Positions 1 to 8,682 of a DNA stretch of 32,228 nt are shown here, one piece after another (within the stretch, counting starts at the first letter, position 1; the number at the start of each line of letters is the position of its first letter). The position numbers were made by a program, and so were the translations under genes. Source of the stretch: Fidelibacterota bacterium (GTDB lineage: Bacteria; Pseudomonadota; Alphaproteobacteria; Rhodospirillales; Rhodospirillaceae); contig CAMDOZ010000019.1 of the NCBI GenBank assembly GCA_945903705.1, positions 1-32,228 on the forward strand. Reading direction: 5' to 3'. The notes beneath the pieces are model-generated. The model made no database searches and was not told the DNA's origin. It saw only the letters and a list, made by a program, of their open reading frames with translations.

Positions 1-1
1 C

Positions 2-100
2 ACCGTCGAGGCCATCTGCACCTCCATCGGCCGCCTGCTCGGCACTTACACGCCCCAAGAATGCGCGAACTACTTCAAAAACTCCGGCTATCTGACCTAG
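2..100 (+). CDS. IS630-family transposase, C-terminal fragment (cut by window start)
   Basis: The open frame entering the window ends with residues reading IGRLLGTYTPQECANYF followed by KNSGYLT and a TAG stop. The pattern 'IGRLL-x-x-(F/Y)TP-x-ECANYF-x-x-(A/S)GY' is the typical extreme C-terminus of IS630/Tc1-like DDE transposases. Only about 32 residues are visible, so the catalytic triad cannot be checked. The stop is followed directly by a short inverted repeat that may be the element end. The call rests on one short but distinctive motif. Confidence 0.7.
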   Translation, partial: TVEAICTSIGRLLGTYTPQECANYFKNSGYLT

Positions 101-117
101 AGTCATTCCGCTCTAGC
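97..117. repeat. Possible terminal inverted repeat of the IS630-type element
   Basis: CTAGAG and CTCTAG lie as inverted arms around TCATTCCG, overlapping and following the transposase stop. The 'TCATTCCGCTCTAG' string is of a type often seen in dispersed alphaproteobacterial repeats. The other end of the element is outside the window, so a true terminal repeat and a TA target duplication cannot be shown. Confidence 0.3.
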
Positions 118-194
118 CCTCACGCACGCCCCGCCTATGACCTCTTCGCCCATTTTTATTCGCCACCAGCCTTGTCCCCGGCCGCGACCACGCC

Positions 195-1070
195 TTGCAG
201 GCCGCGACGGTCGCATCGTGGCTGGCCTGCGGCTTTGAGGTGATCTCGGTCAATGGCGCGGCCGAAGCGGATGCGGTGCGTAAGGCCTATCCGGACGTGA
301 TGGTCATCCCCGTCAGCGCAACGGCCGAGCGCTTTGCCAAGAAACCGGTGCCCTTCATCCACGACATGCTGAAGGTGCTGCGCCAGGCGATCGCCGCGCG
401 CGGCCTCACGCCCGACACCTGCGTGGCCGGCATCATCAATGCGGATATCTATTTGCGGAACGTCACGGGGCTTAAGGAATTCATCCAGCGCGAAGCCCAT
501 GGCAGCCTTCTGTGCGGGCCGCGCGTGGACGTCGCCGATCAGGAGAGCTTCGCGCGCTTCACGCCCACAGGGGCGGAGACCTACTCCATCGGCTACGACT
601 ATTTCTTTATGTCGGGGACGGCCCTCGAAGACTACGCCGACAGCCCGTTTTGCATGGGCATGCCGTTCTGGGACTACTGGATGCCGCTGGTGACGCTTCT
701 GAAGGGTATGCCGCTCAAAACCTTCACCTCGCCGGTCGCACTGCACGTGCATCACGACACGCGCTGGGACGATACGATCTACCTCTTCTTCCATGCGCTC
801 ATCACCTATGTCATCGAGCTCGCGCGCCGCACGCGCGGACAGAACCCCTCGGCGGCAGGACGCCAGTTCGACCTGTTCTTCGACTTCGTCTCGCACCTTT
901 ACGGCGCTGTGTTCACCCGCGGCACCGAACCCGCCAAAGACAGCGCCACGCCGGACGCGGCCGGCGTCGCCATGCTCGCGGACTTCTATGACCGCTTCCA
1001 GCAGGTGGCGGTGCATCACATCAAGGCGCAAGCCGCGCCCGTGACCCTGGCCGAAGCGCTGACCCCGTGA
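195..1070 (+). CDS. GT-A-like (nucleotide-diphospho-sugar transferase-like) protein, 5' end probably frameshifted
   Basis: The only start in this frame is a TTG at 195, well inside the expected first beta-alpha unit. The frame stays open back to 141 and reads [20 protein letters not shown], which looks like a natural N-terminus. An ATG at 137 lies in another frame. Removing one T from the T5 run at 153-157 would join it into MTSSPILFATSLVPG. The body has a GT-A look: alternating strands (FEVISVN, VMVIPVS) and an INADI motif near residue 83 at the place of a metal-binding Dx[11 protein letters not shown] near residue 190 may be functional. The 3' end overlaps the next gene by 4 bases (GTGA), so the two are probably co-transcribed. 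Substrate unknown. The disruption may be a real mutation, an assembly error, or a misjudged start. Confidence 0.6.
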   Translation: MQAATVASWLACGFEVISVNGAAEADAVRKAYPDVMVIPVSATAERFAKKPVPFIHDMLKVLRQAIAARGLTPDTCVAGIINADIYLRNVTGLKEFIQREAHGSLLCGPRVDVADQESFARFTPTGAETYSIGYDYFFMSGTALEDYADSPFCMGMPFWDYWMPLVTLLKGMPLKTFTSPVALHVHHDTRWDDTIYLFFHALITYVIELARRTRGQNPSAAGRQFDLFFDFVSHLYGAVFTRGTEPAKDSATPDAAGVAMLADFYDRFQQVAVHHIKAQAAPVTLAEALTP

Positions 1071-3013
1071 CGAACGCGGCCGCGGACCTGTTCAAGGAGG
1101 GTCTCGCGCGCCACCAGGCGGGCGATGCGGCGGGCGCCGTTGCGCTCTACCGCCGGGGGCTTGCGCTTAACGCCGCGAGCGTCGACGCCTGGCATTTGCT
1201 TGGTGTCGCGCAGGTCCAGACAGGTGAGTATGCCGAGGCGATTTCGGCGTTCGAGAAAACCATCGCGCTCAGGCCGTCTTTCGCCGACGCTCACGGGAAT
1301 CGCGGCACAGCGCTGCAACATTTAGGGCGATTTACCGAAGCCGAGGCGGCCCTGCGAACGGCCATTGCCCTCGCGCCCGCGACGGCTCCATTCCACTTCA
1401 ACCTCGGCAACCTTTTCTCGGAGATGGGCCGCCTTCCGGAAGCGGTCGACGCGTATCGCGAGGCGGTGCGTATCCAACCGAATTATGCGGTCGCCCATTC
1501 GAATCTCGGCAGGGTGCTCAGAGACCTCGAACAGCTGGAGGCCGCGACAGCCTCGTTCGAAACGGCTGTCGCACAAGACCCCGCGAACAAAGCCGCGGGC
1601 TACAACCTTGCAAACGCCTACCGCGATCAAGGCCGGCTGACGGATGCAGAGAGAGAAATCCGCAAGGTGCTGGCTCAGGATCAATACGCGCAGGCTTACA
1701 ACACACTGGGTGTGATCCTGAGCGATCAAGGGCGCTCCGCCGAGGCCGTCGGAGCTTTCGCGGCGGCGATGAACCTTGCACCGAGCCACTATCCCCATGC
1801 GAGCAACTGGCTCTCGGCGCAGCAGTATGTGGCGGGCGTGACGGAGGAGAGCCTCGCCCGCGCCCACGCGCAATGGACGGCGCGGCACGTCTCCTCGTTC
1901 GTGCCGGCGACGCCGAAGCTTCGCGCGCAAACGCCGATGATCGTGGGATTTATCTCGCCGGATTTCGGGGTGCATCCGGTCGGCTTGCTCAGCGTGCGGA
2001 TGTTCGAGCACCTCGATGCGGAGAAGCTGCACGCTGTCGTTTTCAGTACGCGGCCACAGGCGCGCGAGGACGAGATCAGCGCGCGTATCGCTAAGGCGAC
2101 GACGTGGCGGCGCGTCGATGGTCTGTCCGACGACGACCTCGCGCGCGCTGTGCGGGACGCCGGCGTCCAGATCCTATTCGACATGTCGGGCCATACGGCG
2201 GGACACCGCCTGGGCGTGTTCGCGGCGAAAGCGGCGCCGATTCAAGTCAGTTGGCTGGGCTACGTGGGCACGACGGGCCTTCGCGCCATGGACTATGTGC
2301 TCGCCGACGACATCCAAGCGCCGCCGGGAACGGAATCGCATTATGCGGAGAAAATCATCCGCCTGGCGCATGGATACACATGCTTCGATCCGCCGGCGGA
2401 GATCGCCGCGGCGACCCAAACCCCGGCTGCAAAGAATGGGTTTGTGACTTTTGGAAGCCTCAACAATCCGGCGAAGTTGAGCGAGGCGGTGATCGAGGGC
2501 TATGCGCGGATTCTGACGCGCGCGCCGTCGAGCAGGCTCGTTCTCAAATTCCGCGGCCTCGAAGACGCCGGCGTGCAGAAGAGATTGCAGAGCGCTTTCG
2601 CCGCGCATGGCATCGCGAGCGAGCGCCTCGTCATTTCCGGCCGCGCGCCGCGGGCGGAATTCCTAAAGACCTATAACGAAGTGGATATCGCCCTCGATAC
2701 ATTCCCTTACTCGGGCGGGCTCACGACGTGCGAGGCGCTGTGGATGGGTTGCCCCGTGCTGACCTTCCCGGGCGCGACCTTCGCCGGACGCCATGCGGCG
2801 AGCTATTTGACGCATGCGGGGTTGAGCGAACTGATAGCGGCGGATCGCGCGGGCTTCGAAGCGCTGGCGGTCGCGCTGGCCGGCGACCTCGCGCGCCTCA
2901 ACAGCATGCGCGCGACGCTGCGGGAGACCGTGCGCACGACATTGTGCGATGGCGCGCGGTTTGCGAGAGAATTCACCGCGGCGATGCAAGAGACCCTCCA
3001 TACCGCGCTCTAA
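1067..3013 (+). CDS. TPR-containing O-GlcNAc transferase-like protein (SPINDLY/GT41 type)
   Basis: A 648-residue protein starting at a GTG that overlaps the preceding stop. Residues about 5-270 are tandem tetratricopeptide repeats with the usual W-LG-Y-A pattern (for example [19 protein letters not shown]). Residues about 285-640 are a GT41 domain: [15 protein letters not shown], then [13 protein letters not shown] and AMDY. Further on come [21 protein letters not shown] with the lysine expected to contact UDP, and [19 protein letters not shown] followed by [10 protein letters not shown]. Family members transfer sugars to Ser/Thr of proteins, with the TPR superhelix choosing the substrate. 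The target is unknown; flagellin or another surface protein is an inference from the linked flagellar genes. It ends in a 4-base convergent overlap with the toxin gene. Confidence 0.9.
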   Translation: MTNAAADLFKEGLARHQAGDAAGAVALYRRGLALNAASVDAWHLLGVAQVQTGEYAEAISAFEKTIALRPSFADAHGNRGTALQHLGRFTEAEAALRTAIALAPATAPFHFNLGNLFSEMGRLPEAVDAYREAVRIQPNYAVAHSNLGRVLRDLEQLEAATASFETAVAQDPANKAAGYNLANAYRDQGRLTDAEREIRKVLAQDQYAQAYNTLGVILSDQGRSAEAVGAFAAAMNLAPSHYPHASNWLSAQQYVAGVTEESLARAHAQWTARHVSSFVPATPKLRAQTPMIVGFISPDFGVHPVGLLSVRMFEHLDAEKLHAVVFSTRPQAREDEISARIAKATTWRRVDGLSDDDLARAVRDAGVQILFDMSGHTAGHRLGVFAAKAAPIQVSWLGYVGTTGLRAMDYVLADDIQAPPGTESHYAEKIIRLAHGYTCFDPPAEIAAATQTPAAKNGFVTFGSLNNPAKLSEAVIEGYARILTRAPSSRLVLKFRGLEDAGVQKRLQSAFAAHGIASERLVISGRAPRAEFLKTYNEVDIALDTFPYSGGLTTCEALWMGCPVLTFPGATFAGRHAASYLTHAGLSELIAADRAGFEALAVALAGDLARLNSMRATLRETVRTTLCDGARFAREFTAAMQETLHTAL

Positions 3014-3333
3014 GCACTCTCCTCAGACCGGCCGTGCAAGATCGAAGCCATAATGCGCGGATTTCGGCGGCCGTGAATAACAGCGATCACAAGCAGAGGG
3101 TCTTCGTTCGGCGCGTAGGCGATGAGGTACTCACGAACAGTGGAAAACCGCAGCGACCGTCCGGACAATTCAGGCCGACGGGAACCGATGTGCGGCGACG
3201 ATGCAAGTAGGTCGAGTGTAGTGAAAATTTCTGCGATGACGCGGTCTGCGGCATCGACGTTCTGCTCCGCTATATAGTCCCAAATTTCATCAAGATCCGC
3301 GAATGCGTGCGGATGCAGCACGTATCCGCTCAT
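3010..3333 (-). CDS. RelE/ParE-family toxin of a type II toxin-antitoxin pair
   Basis: 107 residues, the usual ParE size. The start [22 protein letters not shown] is a classic ParE/RelE helix ('A..DL..I..YI'). The middle has [15 protein letters not shown], and the C-terminal strand region [15 protein letters not shown] corresponds to the 'I..V.HGRR' motif of ParE toxins. Members either inhibit gyrase or cleave translated mRNA; ParE-like features favour gyrase, but this is not decidable here. The start overlaps the antitoxin stop by 4 bases (ATGA), meaning translational coupling. The last codons overlap the convergent TPR-glycosyltransferase gene by 4 bases. Confidence 0.9.
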   Translation of the reverse strand: MSGYVLHPHAFADLDEIWDYIAEQNVDAADRVIAEIFTTLDLLASSPHIGSRRPELSGRSLRFSTVREYLIAYAPNEDPLLVIAVIHGRRNPRIMASILHGRSEESA

Positions 3334-3578
3334 GCTGGCGGAAGCCTCCGCTGGCGACTTTTCTCACGCATACGGGTCGCCGCCTCTTCTCCGGACATCA
3401 GGCCGACCTTACCAGCCTTCGCCTCGTCGTATCTCGTGTCCAGGCTTTCACGCAATCCGGCTACTTCGTCGAGGTAGCCTACAAGCGCATCCTGTACGAG
3501 ATCATCCGGCTTCCGGCCGCTTGCCGCGGCAAGATCATTCAGTTTCTTGGCCAAAGCGTCGTTCACGCGAATATTCAT
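3330..3578 (-). CDS. RHH/CopG-like antitoxin paired with the ParE-type toxin
   Basis: I chose the ATG at 3578, giving MNIRVNDALAKKLNDLAAASG, because GGAGAG sits about seven bases upstream. An in-frame ATG at 3611 adds 11 residues but has no ribosome binding site. The 82-residue product has a ribbon-helix-helix start (a short beta strand followed by two helices, KKLNDLAAASGRKPDDLVQDALVGYLDE). A charged C-terminal tail (EAATRMREKSRQRR) would wrap the toxin. Its job is to neutralise the downstream toxin and repress their common promoter. Antitoxin-first order with a 4-base overlap is the normal arrangement. Confidence 0.85.
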   Translation of the reverse strand: MNIRVNDALAKKLNDLAAASGRKPDDLVQDALVGYLDEVAGLRESLDTRYDEAKAGKVGLMSGEEAATRMREKSRQRRLPPA

Positions 3579-3632
3579 AGAGCTCTCCGCGAGCGGATCA
3601 TTTCTAAGCATAGCACCGTTTGCCCAGCGACG

Positions 3633-4796
3633 TTAAACCCCAATAGCCTCGAGCAATTTGCCGATGCGCTGGGGCCAACCCCAGCCTTGCATGAAAGCCG
3701 CGCCGTGGGCGCCGCGGCGCCGCGCACCCTCGCGATCGCTGTAGGCGTCTTCGAGACGCATGACGATCTCCTCAATGGAGGACTCGCCCCAACCGTCGAG
3801 GTCTGGACGGCGCATCACTTCGCCCATGGGGATCTGGAAATCGAGGGTGTAGCAGTTGTCCTCGCCAATGAGGTCGAGGTGACCAGTGTTGCGCGAGAGG
3901 ATCACCGGTACGCCCGTGGCCATGCACTCCATGGCGACGAGATTGGTGCCGCCTTCGCAGCGGCTGGGCAGAAGCGCCGCATCGACCTCGCGCAGGAGCG
4001 GCGCGGTGGCGGTGTTGGCGAGTGGGCCGAGGTCGACAAAGGAGTCGGGCGGGAGCCCATTCGCAATCAGCCACCCAGCGACATCGAGGCGACCGCCCGT
4101 AGCCGAAGGCGGCCCCGTTACGTGGCCGGAGAGACCGAGGCTTTGCGCGGCCTGGGGCCAGGGATTGTGCCAGGCGGTGACGAGCAGCGCGTCGGGATGG
4201 CGAGCGTGGAACTTCTTGAAAGCCGCGACGACGAGATCCTGGCCCTTGCGGTACTCGAGCTTCCCGCCGGAGAAGACGGCGAAGCGTCCGGCGAAGCGCC
4301 CGGCCCTCGCACCCGGCTTGAACAGGTCGAGATCGACGCCCTGAAAGCAGTTGCGCACGTTCGTGAAGCCATGGCGCTTTAAGATCTCGGCGTTCCAGGT
4401 CGAACCGGTCACGATCAGCGCAAAGCGCGCCGCGAGTTCAATGTTTTCCCGCGGGATCGTCGCTGATTCGAAGAAGACGACGCCGACGTCCGGCGCGCCT
4501 TGGAGCGCGCGCAGGATGGGCGGGAAGTCGAGCTTGTCGCCGAGGGCGTGGAGGATGGGGAAATCGGCCTTCACCTCGCCCTTGCTTCGCGCCTCGCGCC
4601 ACCGGGCGTGCCGCGCCAGCGGCTCCTTGAGGGCCGCGGCCTGCATAGGCGTGAGGGTCAGGGGATCGGCAATAAAAAAGAGCGCCGGTTCTATGCCCCG
4701 GCCGACGAGCTCCACGGCAAGATTGGTGCCGTAAGTGCCCCAACCGCTGGCCACGCCCACCTGCCAGCCGATACCGATTTGCCGTGGCAGCGTCAC
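3633..4796 (-). CDS. Glycosyltransferase family 4 (GT-B) protein
   Basis: 387 residues from a GTG start. The N-terminal half contains the acceptor-side Rossmann pattern (GIGWQVGVASGWGTYGTNLAVEL). The centre reads FAVFSGGKLEYRKGQDLVVAAF, equal to the 'G.l...KG.d.li.Af' donor-site signature of GT4 enzymes. The C-terminal half has LLPSRCEGGTNLVAMECMATG, with the E-x8-E pair at residues 281 and 290, then PVILSRNTGHLDLI. It probably transfers a sugar to a cell-surface glycan or protein; donor and acceptor are unknown. It lies alone on the minus strand, 54 bases from the antitoxin start, with a palindromic repeat pair directly upstream of its start. Confidence 0.88.
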   Translation of the reverse strand: MTLPRQIGIGWQVGVASGWGTYGTNLAVELVGRGIEPALFFIADPLTLTPMQAAALKEPLARHARWREARSKGEVKADFPILHALGDKLDFPPILRALQGAPDVGVVFFESATIPRENIELAARFALIVTGSTWNAEILKRHGFTNVRNCFQGVDLDLFKPGARAGRFAGRFAVFSGGKLEYRKGQDLVVAAFKKFHARHPDALLVTAWHNPWPQAAQSLGLSGHVTGPPSATGGRLDVAGWLIANGLPPDSFVDLGPLANTATAPLLREVDAALLPSRCEGGTNLVAMECMATGVPVILSRNTGHLDLIGEDNCYTLDFQIPMGEVMRRPDLDGWGESSIEEIVMRLEDAYSDREGARRRGAHGAAFMQGWGWPQRIGKLLEAIGV

Positions 4797-4812
4797 GGTC
4801 CCACGCTCCGCC

Positions 4813-4845
4813 CGTCATCCTGGGCGTATGCCCAGGATCCAGGAT
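4813..4845 (+). repeat. REP-like palindrome, copy A
   Basis: ATCCTGGGC-GTAT-GCCCAGGAT forms a perfect 9-bp stem, framed by CGTC and CCAGG. The motif 'GTCATCCTGGG...CCCAGGATCCA' matches the style of dispersed palindromic elements common in alphaproteobacterial intergenic DNA. It starts 17 bases upstream of the GT4 start codon. Confidence 0.65.
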
Positions 4846-4900
4846 TTCCGAGCGCCGAGCGATGCCGCAAACGCTTATTTTTCTGCATGGGGTGAGCTTC

Positions 4901-4937
4901 GCGACCCTGGGTCCTGGGGACAAGCCCCAGGACGACA
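4901..4937 (-). repeat. REP-like palindrome, copy B (inverted relative to copy A)
   Basis: GTCCTGGGG-acaag-CCCCAGGAC forms a 9-bp stem. Read on the minus strand it begins GTCGTCCTGGGG and ends CCAGGACCCAGGG, so it is the same element family as copy A in the opposite orientation. The two copies sit about 55 bases apart, like a BIME-type pair. Confidence 0.65.
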
Positions 4938-5088
4938 CCGGATATATCAACCAACGGAATGTTTAATGGATAGGGCGTACACGTTCGCCTAGGTCCGATT
5001 AAAGTGTTATTTACCGGTGATCCTGTAAGCGTGCAGGATTGAGAAGCTGGTGCGCATAAGCATCGCCCAGGTTGGGGAAGGAAACGAC

Positions 5089-5379
5089 ATGTCCGATTTC
5101 ATGATGAGCCAGGTGCAGGGTCTTCTTGCCAAGGTTGGCGATGACCTCGATAAGATGAACAAAACCAACAATGCCCAGACGGACATGCTCCTGGGGGCGA
5201 TCAATGACCTGGCCGCCAACCTTTTCGCCACCCAAGCCATCCTGTGCGTCTCGCTCAAGGACCATCCGGTCGATGCCAAGAAGGTCAAGGAGTGGATCGC
5301 CAGCCAGACCGGCAACGCGAGCGAAGCGCCCAAGGCCCAGGCGGTCGTGGACCAGCTTCTCGCCACCGCGAAGAAGTAA
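5089..5379 (+). CDS. Small protein of unknown function (96 aa)
   Basis: I chose the ATG at 5089 (MSDFMMSQVQGLLAKVGDDL) because AAGGA lies six to seven bases upstream. A GTG at 5050 would add 13 residues without support. The product is soluble and mostly helical, with a central hydrophobic helix (LLGAINDLAANLFATQAILCVSL), a short linker HPVDAKKVKEWIASQ and a lysine-rich end. I do not recognise the family. It precedes waaA by 21 bases on the same strand and may be co-transcribed with it. Confidence 0.65.
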   Translation: MSDFMMSQVQGLLAKVGDDLDKMNKTNNAQTDMLLGAINDLAANLFATQAILCVSLKDHPVDAKKVKEWIASQTGNASEAPKAQAVVDQLLATAKK

Positions 5380-5400
5380 CCTCCCTTCCCGCGGAGCCGC

Positions 5401-6666
5401 ATGATGTTGCGGCTCCTCTATCGAACTCTCACCGACCTGTCCGCCTTGCCGCTCGCCGGCTGGCTCCGTATTCGCGCGCGCCGCGGTAAGGAAATCCCGG
5501 AGCGCCTCGCCGAACGGCGCGGCGTCGCCTCCGTGCCGCGCCCCACGGGACGGCTGGTCTGGATTCATGCTGCAAGCATGGGGGAATCCCTTTCGATCCT
5601 TCCTCTTGTTGCCGAGCTTGGCCGCATTGGCTGGCGCGTGCTGCTGACGACCGGCACGGTGACGTCCGCCGCTTTGATCGCGGAGCGCTTCCCGCCGGGC
5701 GTGCTTCATCAATTCGCCCCCCTCGACCGGATGGGCTGGATCCGGCGCTTTCTCGATCACTGGTCTCCGAACCTGGCGCTGCGCGCCGATTCCGAGCTGT
5801 GGCCGAACACCTTGGCGGAGATCGGACGGCGGCGGATTCCGCTGGTGCAGGTGAACGCACGGATTTCCGATCGCGCGTTCCGCGGCTGGCAGCGCTGGCC
5901 TTCATTTGCGAGAAGTGTCGCCTCCCCCATGACCCTCGTCCTCGCGCAGTCGGGCGAAGACCGCGAGCGATTTGCAGCCCTCGGCGCGAAGGATGTTCGC
6001 GTCACGGGAAACCTCAAGCTCGCGCCCGATCCCCTGCCCGTTGATTCGACGGCCGCCGCGCAGCTTCGGCAGGACACCACCGACCGCCCGATGTGGCTCG
6101 CGGCGAGCATTCACCCCGGCGAGGATGCAATAGCCGCTGCCGTGCATCGCGGCCTCAAGGCGCGCTTTCCGGACGTGCTGACGCTCATCGTCCCGCGGCA
6201 TGCGGACAAGGGACGCGCGATGGCCGAGGCGATGACCGGTCTGCGCTGGAACTTGCGATCCGAAAACAAGACGATCGCCAGGGACGTGGAAGTCTACGTC
6301 GCCGACACCATGGGCGAACTCGGCTTGTTCTACGGACTGTGCGACCTCGTGTTCATGGGGAAATCGCTGGCGGTCGGCGGCGGCCAGAACCCGGCCGAGC
6401 CGGCGCTGATTGGATGCGCCCTGGTGCTGGGGCCGGACATGAGCAATTTCCGCGCGCTTACCCGCGATCTGGTCGAGGCGGGCGCGGCGGTGCAGGTCGC
6501 CGACGCCAAGGGGCTTCAAGCCACGCTCGAGGGCCTGCTTCTCGATCCCAAGAAGCGCGGCGCCCATGTCACCGCCGGCCGCGCCTATATGGCCCGCCAC
6601 GCGGACGCGCTCAAAAATACCATGGACGCGCTCTCGCCCTATCTTGCGGGCGGACAAATCCAGTAG
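5401..6666 (+). CDS. waaA: 3-deoxy-D-manno-octulosonic acid (Kdo) transferase
   Basis: This membrane-associated GT-B enzyme transfers Kdo from CMP-Kdo to the lipid A precursor in LPS core synthesis. At 421 residues it is of normal family length. Visible family motifs are WIHAASMGESLS with the catalytic Glu at residue 62, SELWPN at 131-136, VTGNLK at 202-206, and the C-terminal donor site LVFMGKSLAVGGGQNPAEPA followed by LGPDMSNF. The N-terminus (LLYRTLTDLSALPLAGWLRIRARRGKE) is the typical membrane-associating helix and basic patch. The ATGATG start has GGAG five bases upstream. No other lipid A genes are nearby. The downstream glycosyltransferase begins 11 bases after the stop, so the two probably share a transcript. 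Confidence 0.95.
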   Translation: MMLRLLYRTLTDLSALPLAGWLRIRARRGKEIPERLAERRGVASVPRPTGRLVWIHAASMGESLSILPLVAELGRIGWRVLLTTGTVTSAALIAERFPPGVLHQFAPLDRMGWIRRFLDHWSPNLALRADSELWPNTLAEIGRRRIPLVQVNARISDRAFRGWQRWPSFARSVASPMTLVLAQSGEDRERFAALGAKDVRVTGNLKLAPDPLPVDSTAAAQLRQDTTDRPMWLAASIHPGEDAIAAAVHRGLKARFPDVLTLIVPRHADKGRAMAEAMTGLRWNLRSENKTIARDVEVYVADTMGELGLFYGLCDLVFMGKSLAVGGGQNPAEPALIGCALVLGPDMSNFRALTRDLVEAGAAVQVADAKGLQATLEGLLLDPKKRGAHVTAGRAYMARHADALKNTMDALSPYLAGGQIQ

Positions 6667-6677
6667 ATTCGGCGGCG

Positions 6678-8441
6678 ATGGATCAAGAGTCGGAACGCAA
6701 ACTCCGCGAGCTGCGCCTGAACCTGGCCGAGGTCTGCCTGGAGGGCCGCGTCGAACGCATCGCGCAGCTGTGCCGCAGCCCGGCGGGCGACGCCATCATG
6801 ACCATGATCAATTCAGGTGTACGCCACCTCGCCATGACCAAGGGCGATCAGGCGGTGGCGGAGCGCTGCCACCGCATCCTTTCGGTCGAACATGACGTCG
6901 GACGCAAGGTGAGCGCCTATCTCGCGCTCAGCCTGTTCACCCCGCCGCAGAGCATCGAGCGGGCCTTCGATATCGTGGATGTACCGACGCCGCTTCTGTG
7001 CACGGTCGTGAAGGTACTGCTGGCGGTGCCGATGTTCTTCACCCGCGAAGGCGCCCGCCGCCGTGCGTTGGCGCACGTGGAAGCCACGATCGCGGAAGTT
7101 CACAAGGCGGTGATGGTCATCGACGAGTTCGAGTTCCGCCGCGAGGTCCTGGCGGGCTTCATGGACGGCTATGTCATCTCGTCGATCTACGGCGAGGACG
7201 TCCCTCTGCGCGCTCTGGCGCAGCGGCGCGGCGATCTCATCCGCAAGTATCTGGAGATCCACGACCTCGCGCAGGATGTAATACCGGGACCTCGGCTCGG
7301 CACCGAAACCACCGTCCGCGTCGGCGTGCTGTGCCCGGGCACCATCAGCGAGACCGCGGCGATGCGCGGGCACCTTTTCGGCCTCGACCGCAGCGTGTTC
7401 CAGGTCATCGCCTTCGTCCCGGACGAAGCGGCAACGTCGGTCAGCGCGGGCTTTGAGGATGTTGCCGACGATTTCATTGCTTTGCCCGTTTCGGACATTC
7501 CCGCCGCGGCGAAGATCATCGCGCAGGAAGACCTCGACGTCCTGATCGCCGGCGCCAACATCACCAACACCTGCAAGTTCCCGTGGACGCTTCTGATGGC
7601 GCAGCGCCTTGCCCGCCTGCAGGTGGCCATGCATTGCAGCAACCTCACCACCGGCCTTGCGAGCGTCGACCTCTTTATCAATGGAAAGCTCAACGAGCCC
7701 GACGACGCGCAGGACGACTATACCGAGGAGCTCGCTTTGGTTCCGGGTTCGTCCAACCACTATGTCTTCGGCGGGAAGGCCGTCACACCCGAGACACTGA
7801 CCCGCGAACGGATCGGCGTACCCGATGCGGCGTTGTTGCTGGCGACGGGCGCGAACTACTTCAAGATCGGGCCGGAGTTGCTGACCACCTGGGCGCGGAT
7901 CCTGGAAGCGGTGCCGACCGCGCATCTCGTCATGTACCCTTTCAACCCCAACTGGACCACGCACTATCCGCACAAGGACGGTTTTTTGCGTTTTGTGCAG
8001 GAGCGGTTCGCCGAGCGCGGCATCGGCGTCGACCGGCTGCATGTCCTCGAGTCCCAATCGAGCCGCGCACCTCTTCTGGGCGTCTTGAAGCTTGCCGATC
8101 TTTACCTCGACAGCTTCCCCTATTCCGGCGCTGTCTCGCTTCTCGACCCGCTCAGCGTCGGCTGCCCCCCGGTGGTGCGCGAGGGTCACACGGCGCGGTG
8201 CCGCCAAAGTGCCGCGCTCCTAAAGGAAATCGGGCTCGACGTGCTGGTGACGCGCTCGATGGAAGACTACGTCACCGTGGTGAAGCGCCTTCTGACGGAC
8301 CATAGCCTGCGCCGGGAGATCGCCGATGCGGTGAAGGAAATTTCGCGCACCGCGCAGCTTGGCGCGAAGGGCATCGGCGGCACCGTGGGTGACGTGCTGC
8401 TGGCAGCGCTCAAGAAGAAGTTGAAGACTCAGGCGCTGTAA
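6678..8441 (+). CDS. SPINDLY/GT41-like glycosyltransferase without obvious TPR domain
   Basis: The frame is open much further upstream, but that part overlaps waaA, so I take the ATG at 6678 (MDQESERKLRELRLNLAEV), giving 587 residues. The first 200 residues are helical and unassigned. From about residue 210 the sequence follows the SPINDLY layout: VRVGVLCPG, FPWTLLMAQRLARLQVAMHC, TTGLASVDLFING, LLATGANYFKIGPELLTTWARIL, then LYLDSFPYSGAVSLLDPLSVGCP and REGHTARCRQSAALL. This parallels [21 protein letters not shown] and [10 protein letters not shown] of the gene at 1067, but with only moderate identity. It is therefore a divergent GT41-like enzyme whose acceptor recognition may use the helical N-terminus. 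Its position after waaA and among other transferases points to glycan or protein glycosylation. Confidence 0.8.
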   Translation: MDQESERKLRELRLNLAEVCLEGRVERIAQLCRSPAGDAIMTMINSGVRHLAMTKGDQAVAERCHRILSVEHDVGRKVSAYLALSLFTPPQSIERAFDIVDVPTPLLCTVVKVLLAVPMFFTREGARRRALAHVEATIAEVHKAVMVIDEFEFRREVLAGFMDGYVISSIYGEDVPLRALAQRRGDLIRKYLEIHDLAQDVIPGPRLGTETTVRVGVLCPGTISETAAMRGHLFGLDRSVFQVIAFVPDEAATSVSAGFEDVADDFIALPVSDIPAAAKIIAQEDLDVLIAGANITNTCKFPWTLLMAQRLARLQVAMHCSNLTTGLASVDLFINGKLNEPDDAQDDYTEELALVPGSSNHYVFGGKAVTPETLTRERIGVPDAALLLATGANYFKIGPELLTTWARILEAVPTAHLVMYPFNPNWTTHYPHKDGFLRFVQERFAERGIGVDRLHVLESQSSRAPLLGVLKLADLYLDSFPYSGAVSLLDPLSVGCPPVVREGHTARCRQSAALLKEIGLDVLVTRSMEDYVTVVKRLLTDHSLRREIADAVKEISRTAQLGAKGIGGTVGDVLLAALKKKLKTQAL

Positions 8442-8451
8442 CGGGCCCGGG

Positions 8452-8682
8452 TTATTTGGAGAAGGGCGATTGCTGCTCGATCGTCTGCTGCGCGCGTTCA
8501 GCGGTGACGATGTCGGTCGCCTTTTTCATGATGGCGAGCAGGATCAAGAGCACCGCAATCGACATGAACATCGGACGCCAGGCCTTCAGCACGAACTGGC
8601 CATAGGTGATGGTCGCCATCACGAAAAACGAGAGGAAGGCGACTCCGATGAACGCGTAAGCGACGTAGCTCGTGGCGCTCAT
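8452..8682 (-). CDS. Small membrane protein of unknown function (76 aa)
   Basis: I chose the ATG at 8682 (MSATSYVAYAFIGVAFLSFF), which overlaps the TGA of the upstream gene by 4 bases and has AGAAGG just before it. The frame extends further upstream only as low-complexity read-through of that gene. Two membrane segments are visible: about residues 6-30 (YVAYAFIGVAFLSFFVMATI) and about 38-55 (MFMSIAVLLILLAIM). A basic/polar cytoplasmic-looking tail (KKATDIVTAERAQQTIEQQ) follows. I do not recognise the family. The tight coupling to the preceding gene suggests that they act together. Confidence 0.65.
   Translation of the reverse strand: MSATSYVAYAFIGVAFLSFFVMATITYGQFVLKAWRPMFMSIAVLLILLAIMKKATDIVTAERAQQTIEQQSPFSK

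Larger units (their letters stand above)
4797..5088. other. Intergenic region with an inverted pair of REP-like palindromes
   Basis: This 292-base gap separates the minus-strand glycosyltransferase and the plus-strand small gene. It holds two hairpin elements in opposite orientation (listed separately) and must also contain both divergent promoters. I see no convincing -35/-10 pair and no open frame with coding character. Confidence 0.6.

Noticed and set aside
156-1031. Long antisense open frame opposite the GT-A-like gene
   Set aside because: High-GC shadow frame: its product is Arg/His/Val-rich without domain pattern, and the sense frame has clear protein character. Similar shadows lie opposite or within most genes here.
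6093-6677. In-frame extension upstream of the second SPINDLY-like gene
   Set aside because: It overlaps waaA in another frame and reads as Arg/Gly/Ala-rich low-complexity sequence. Protein-like sequence begins at the ATG at 6678.
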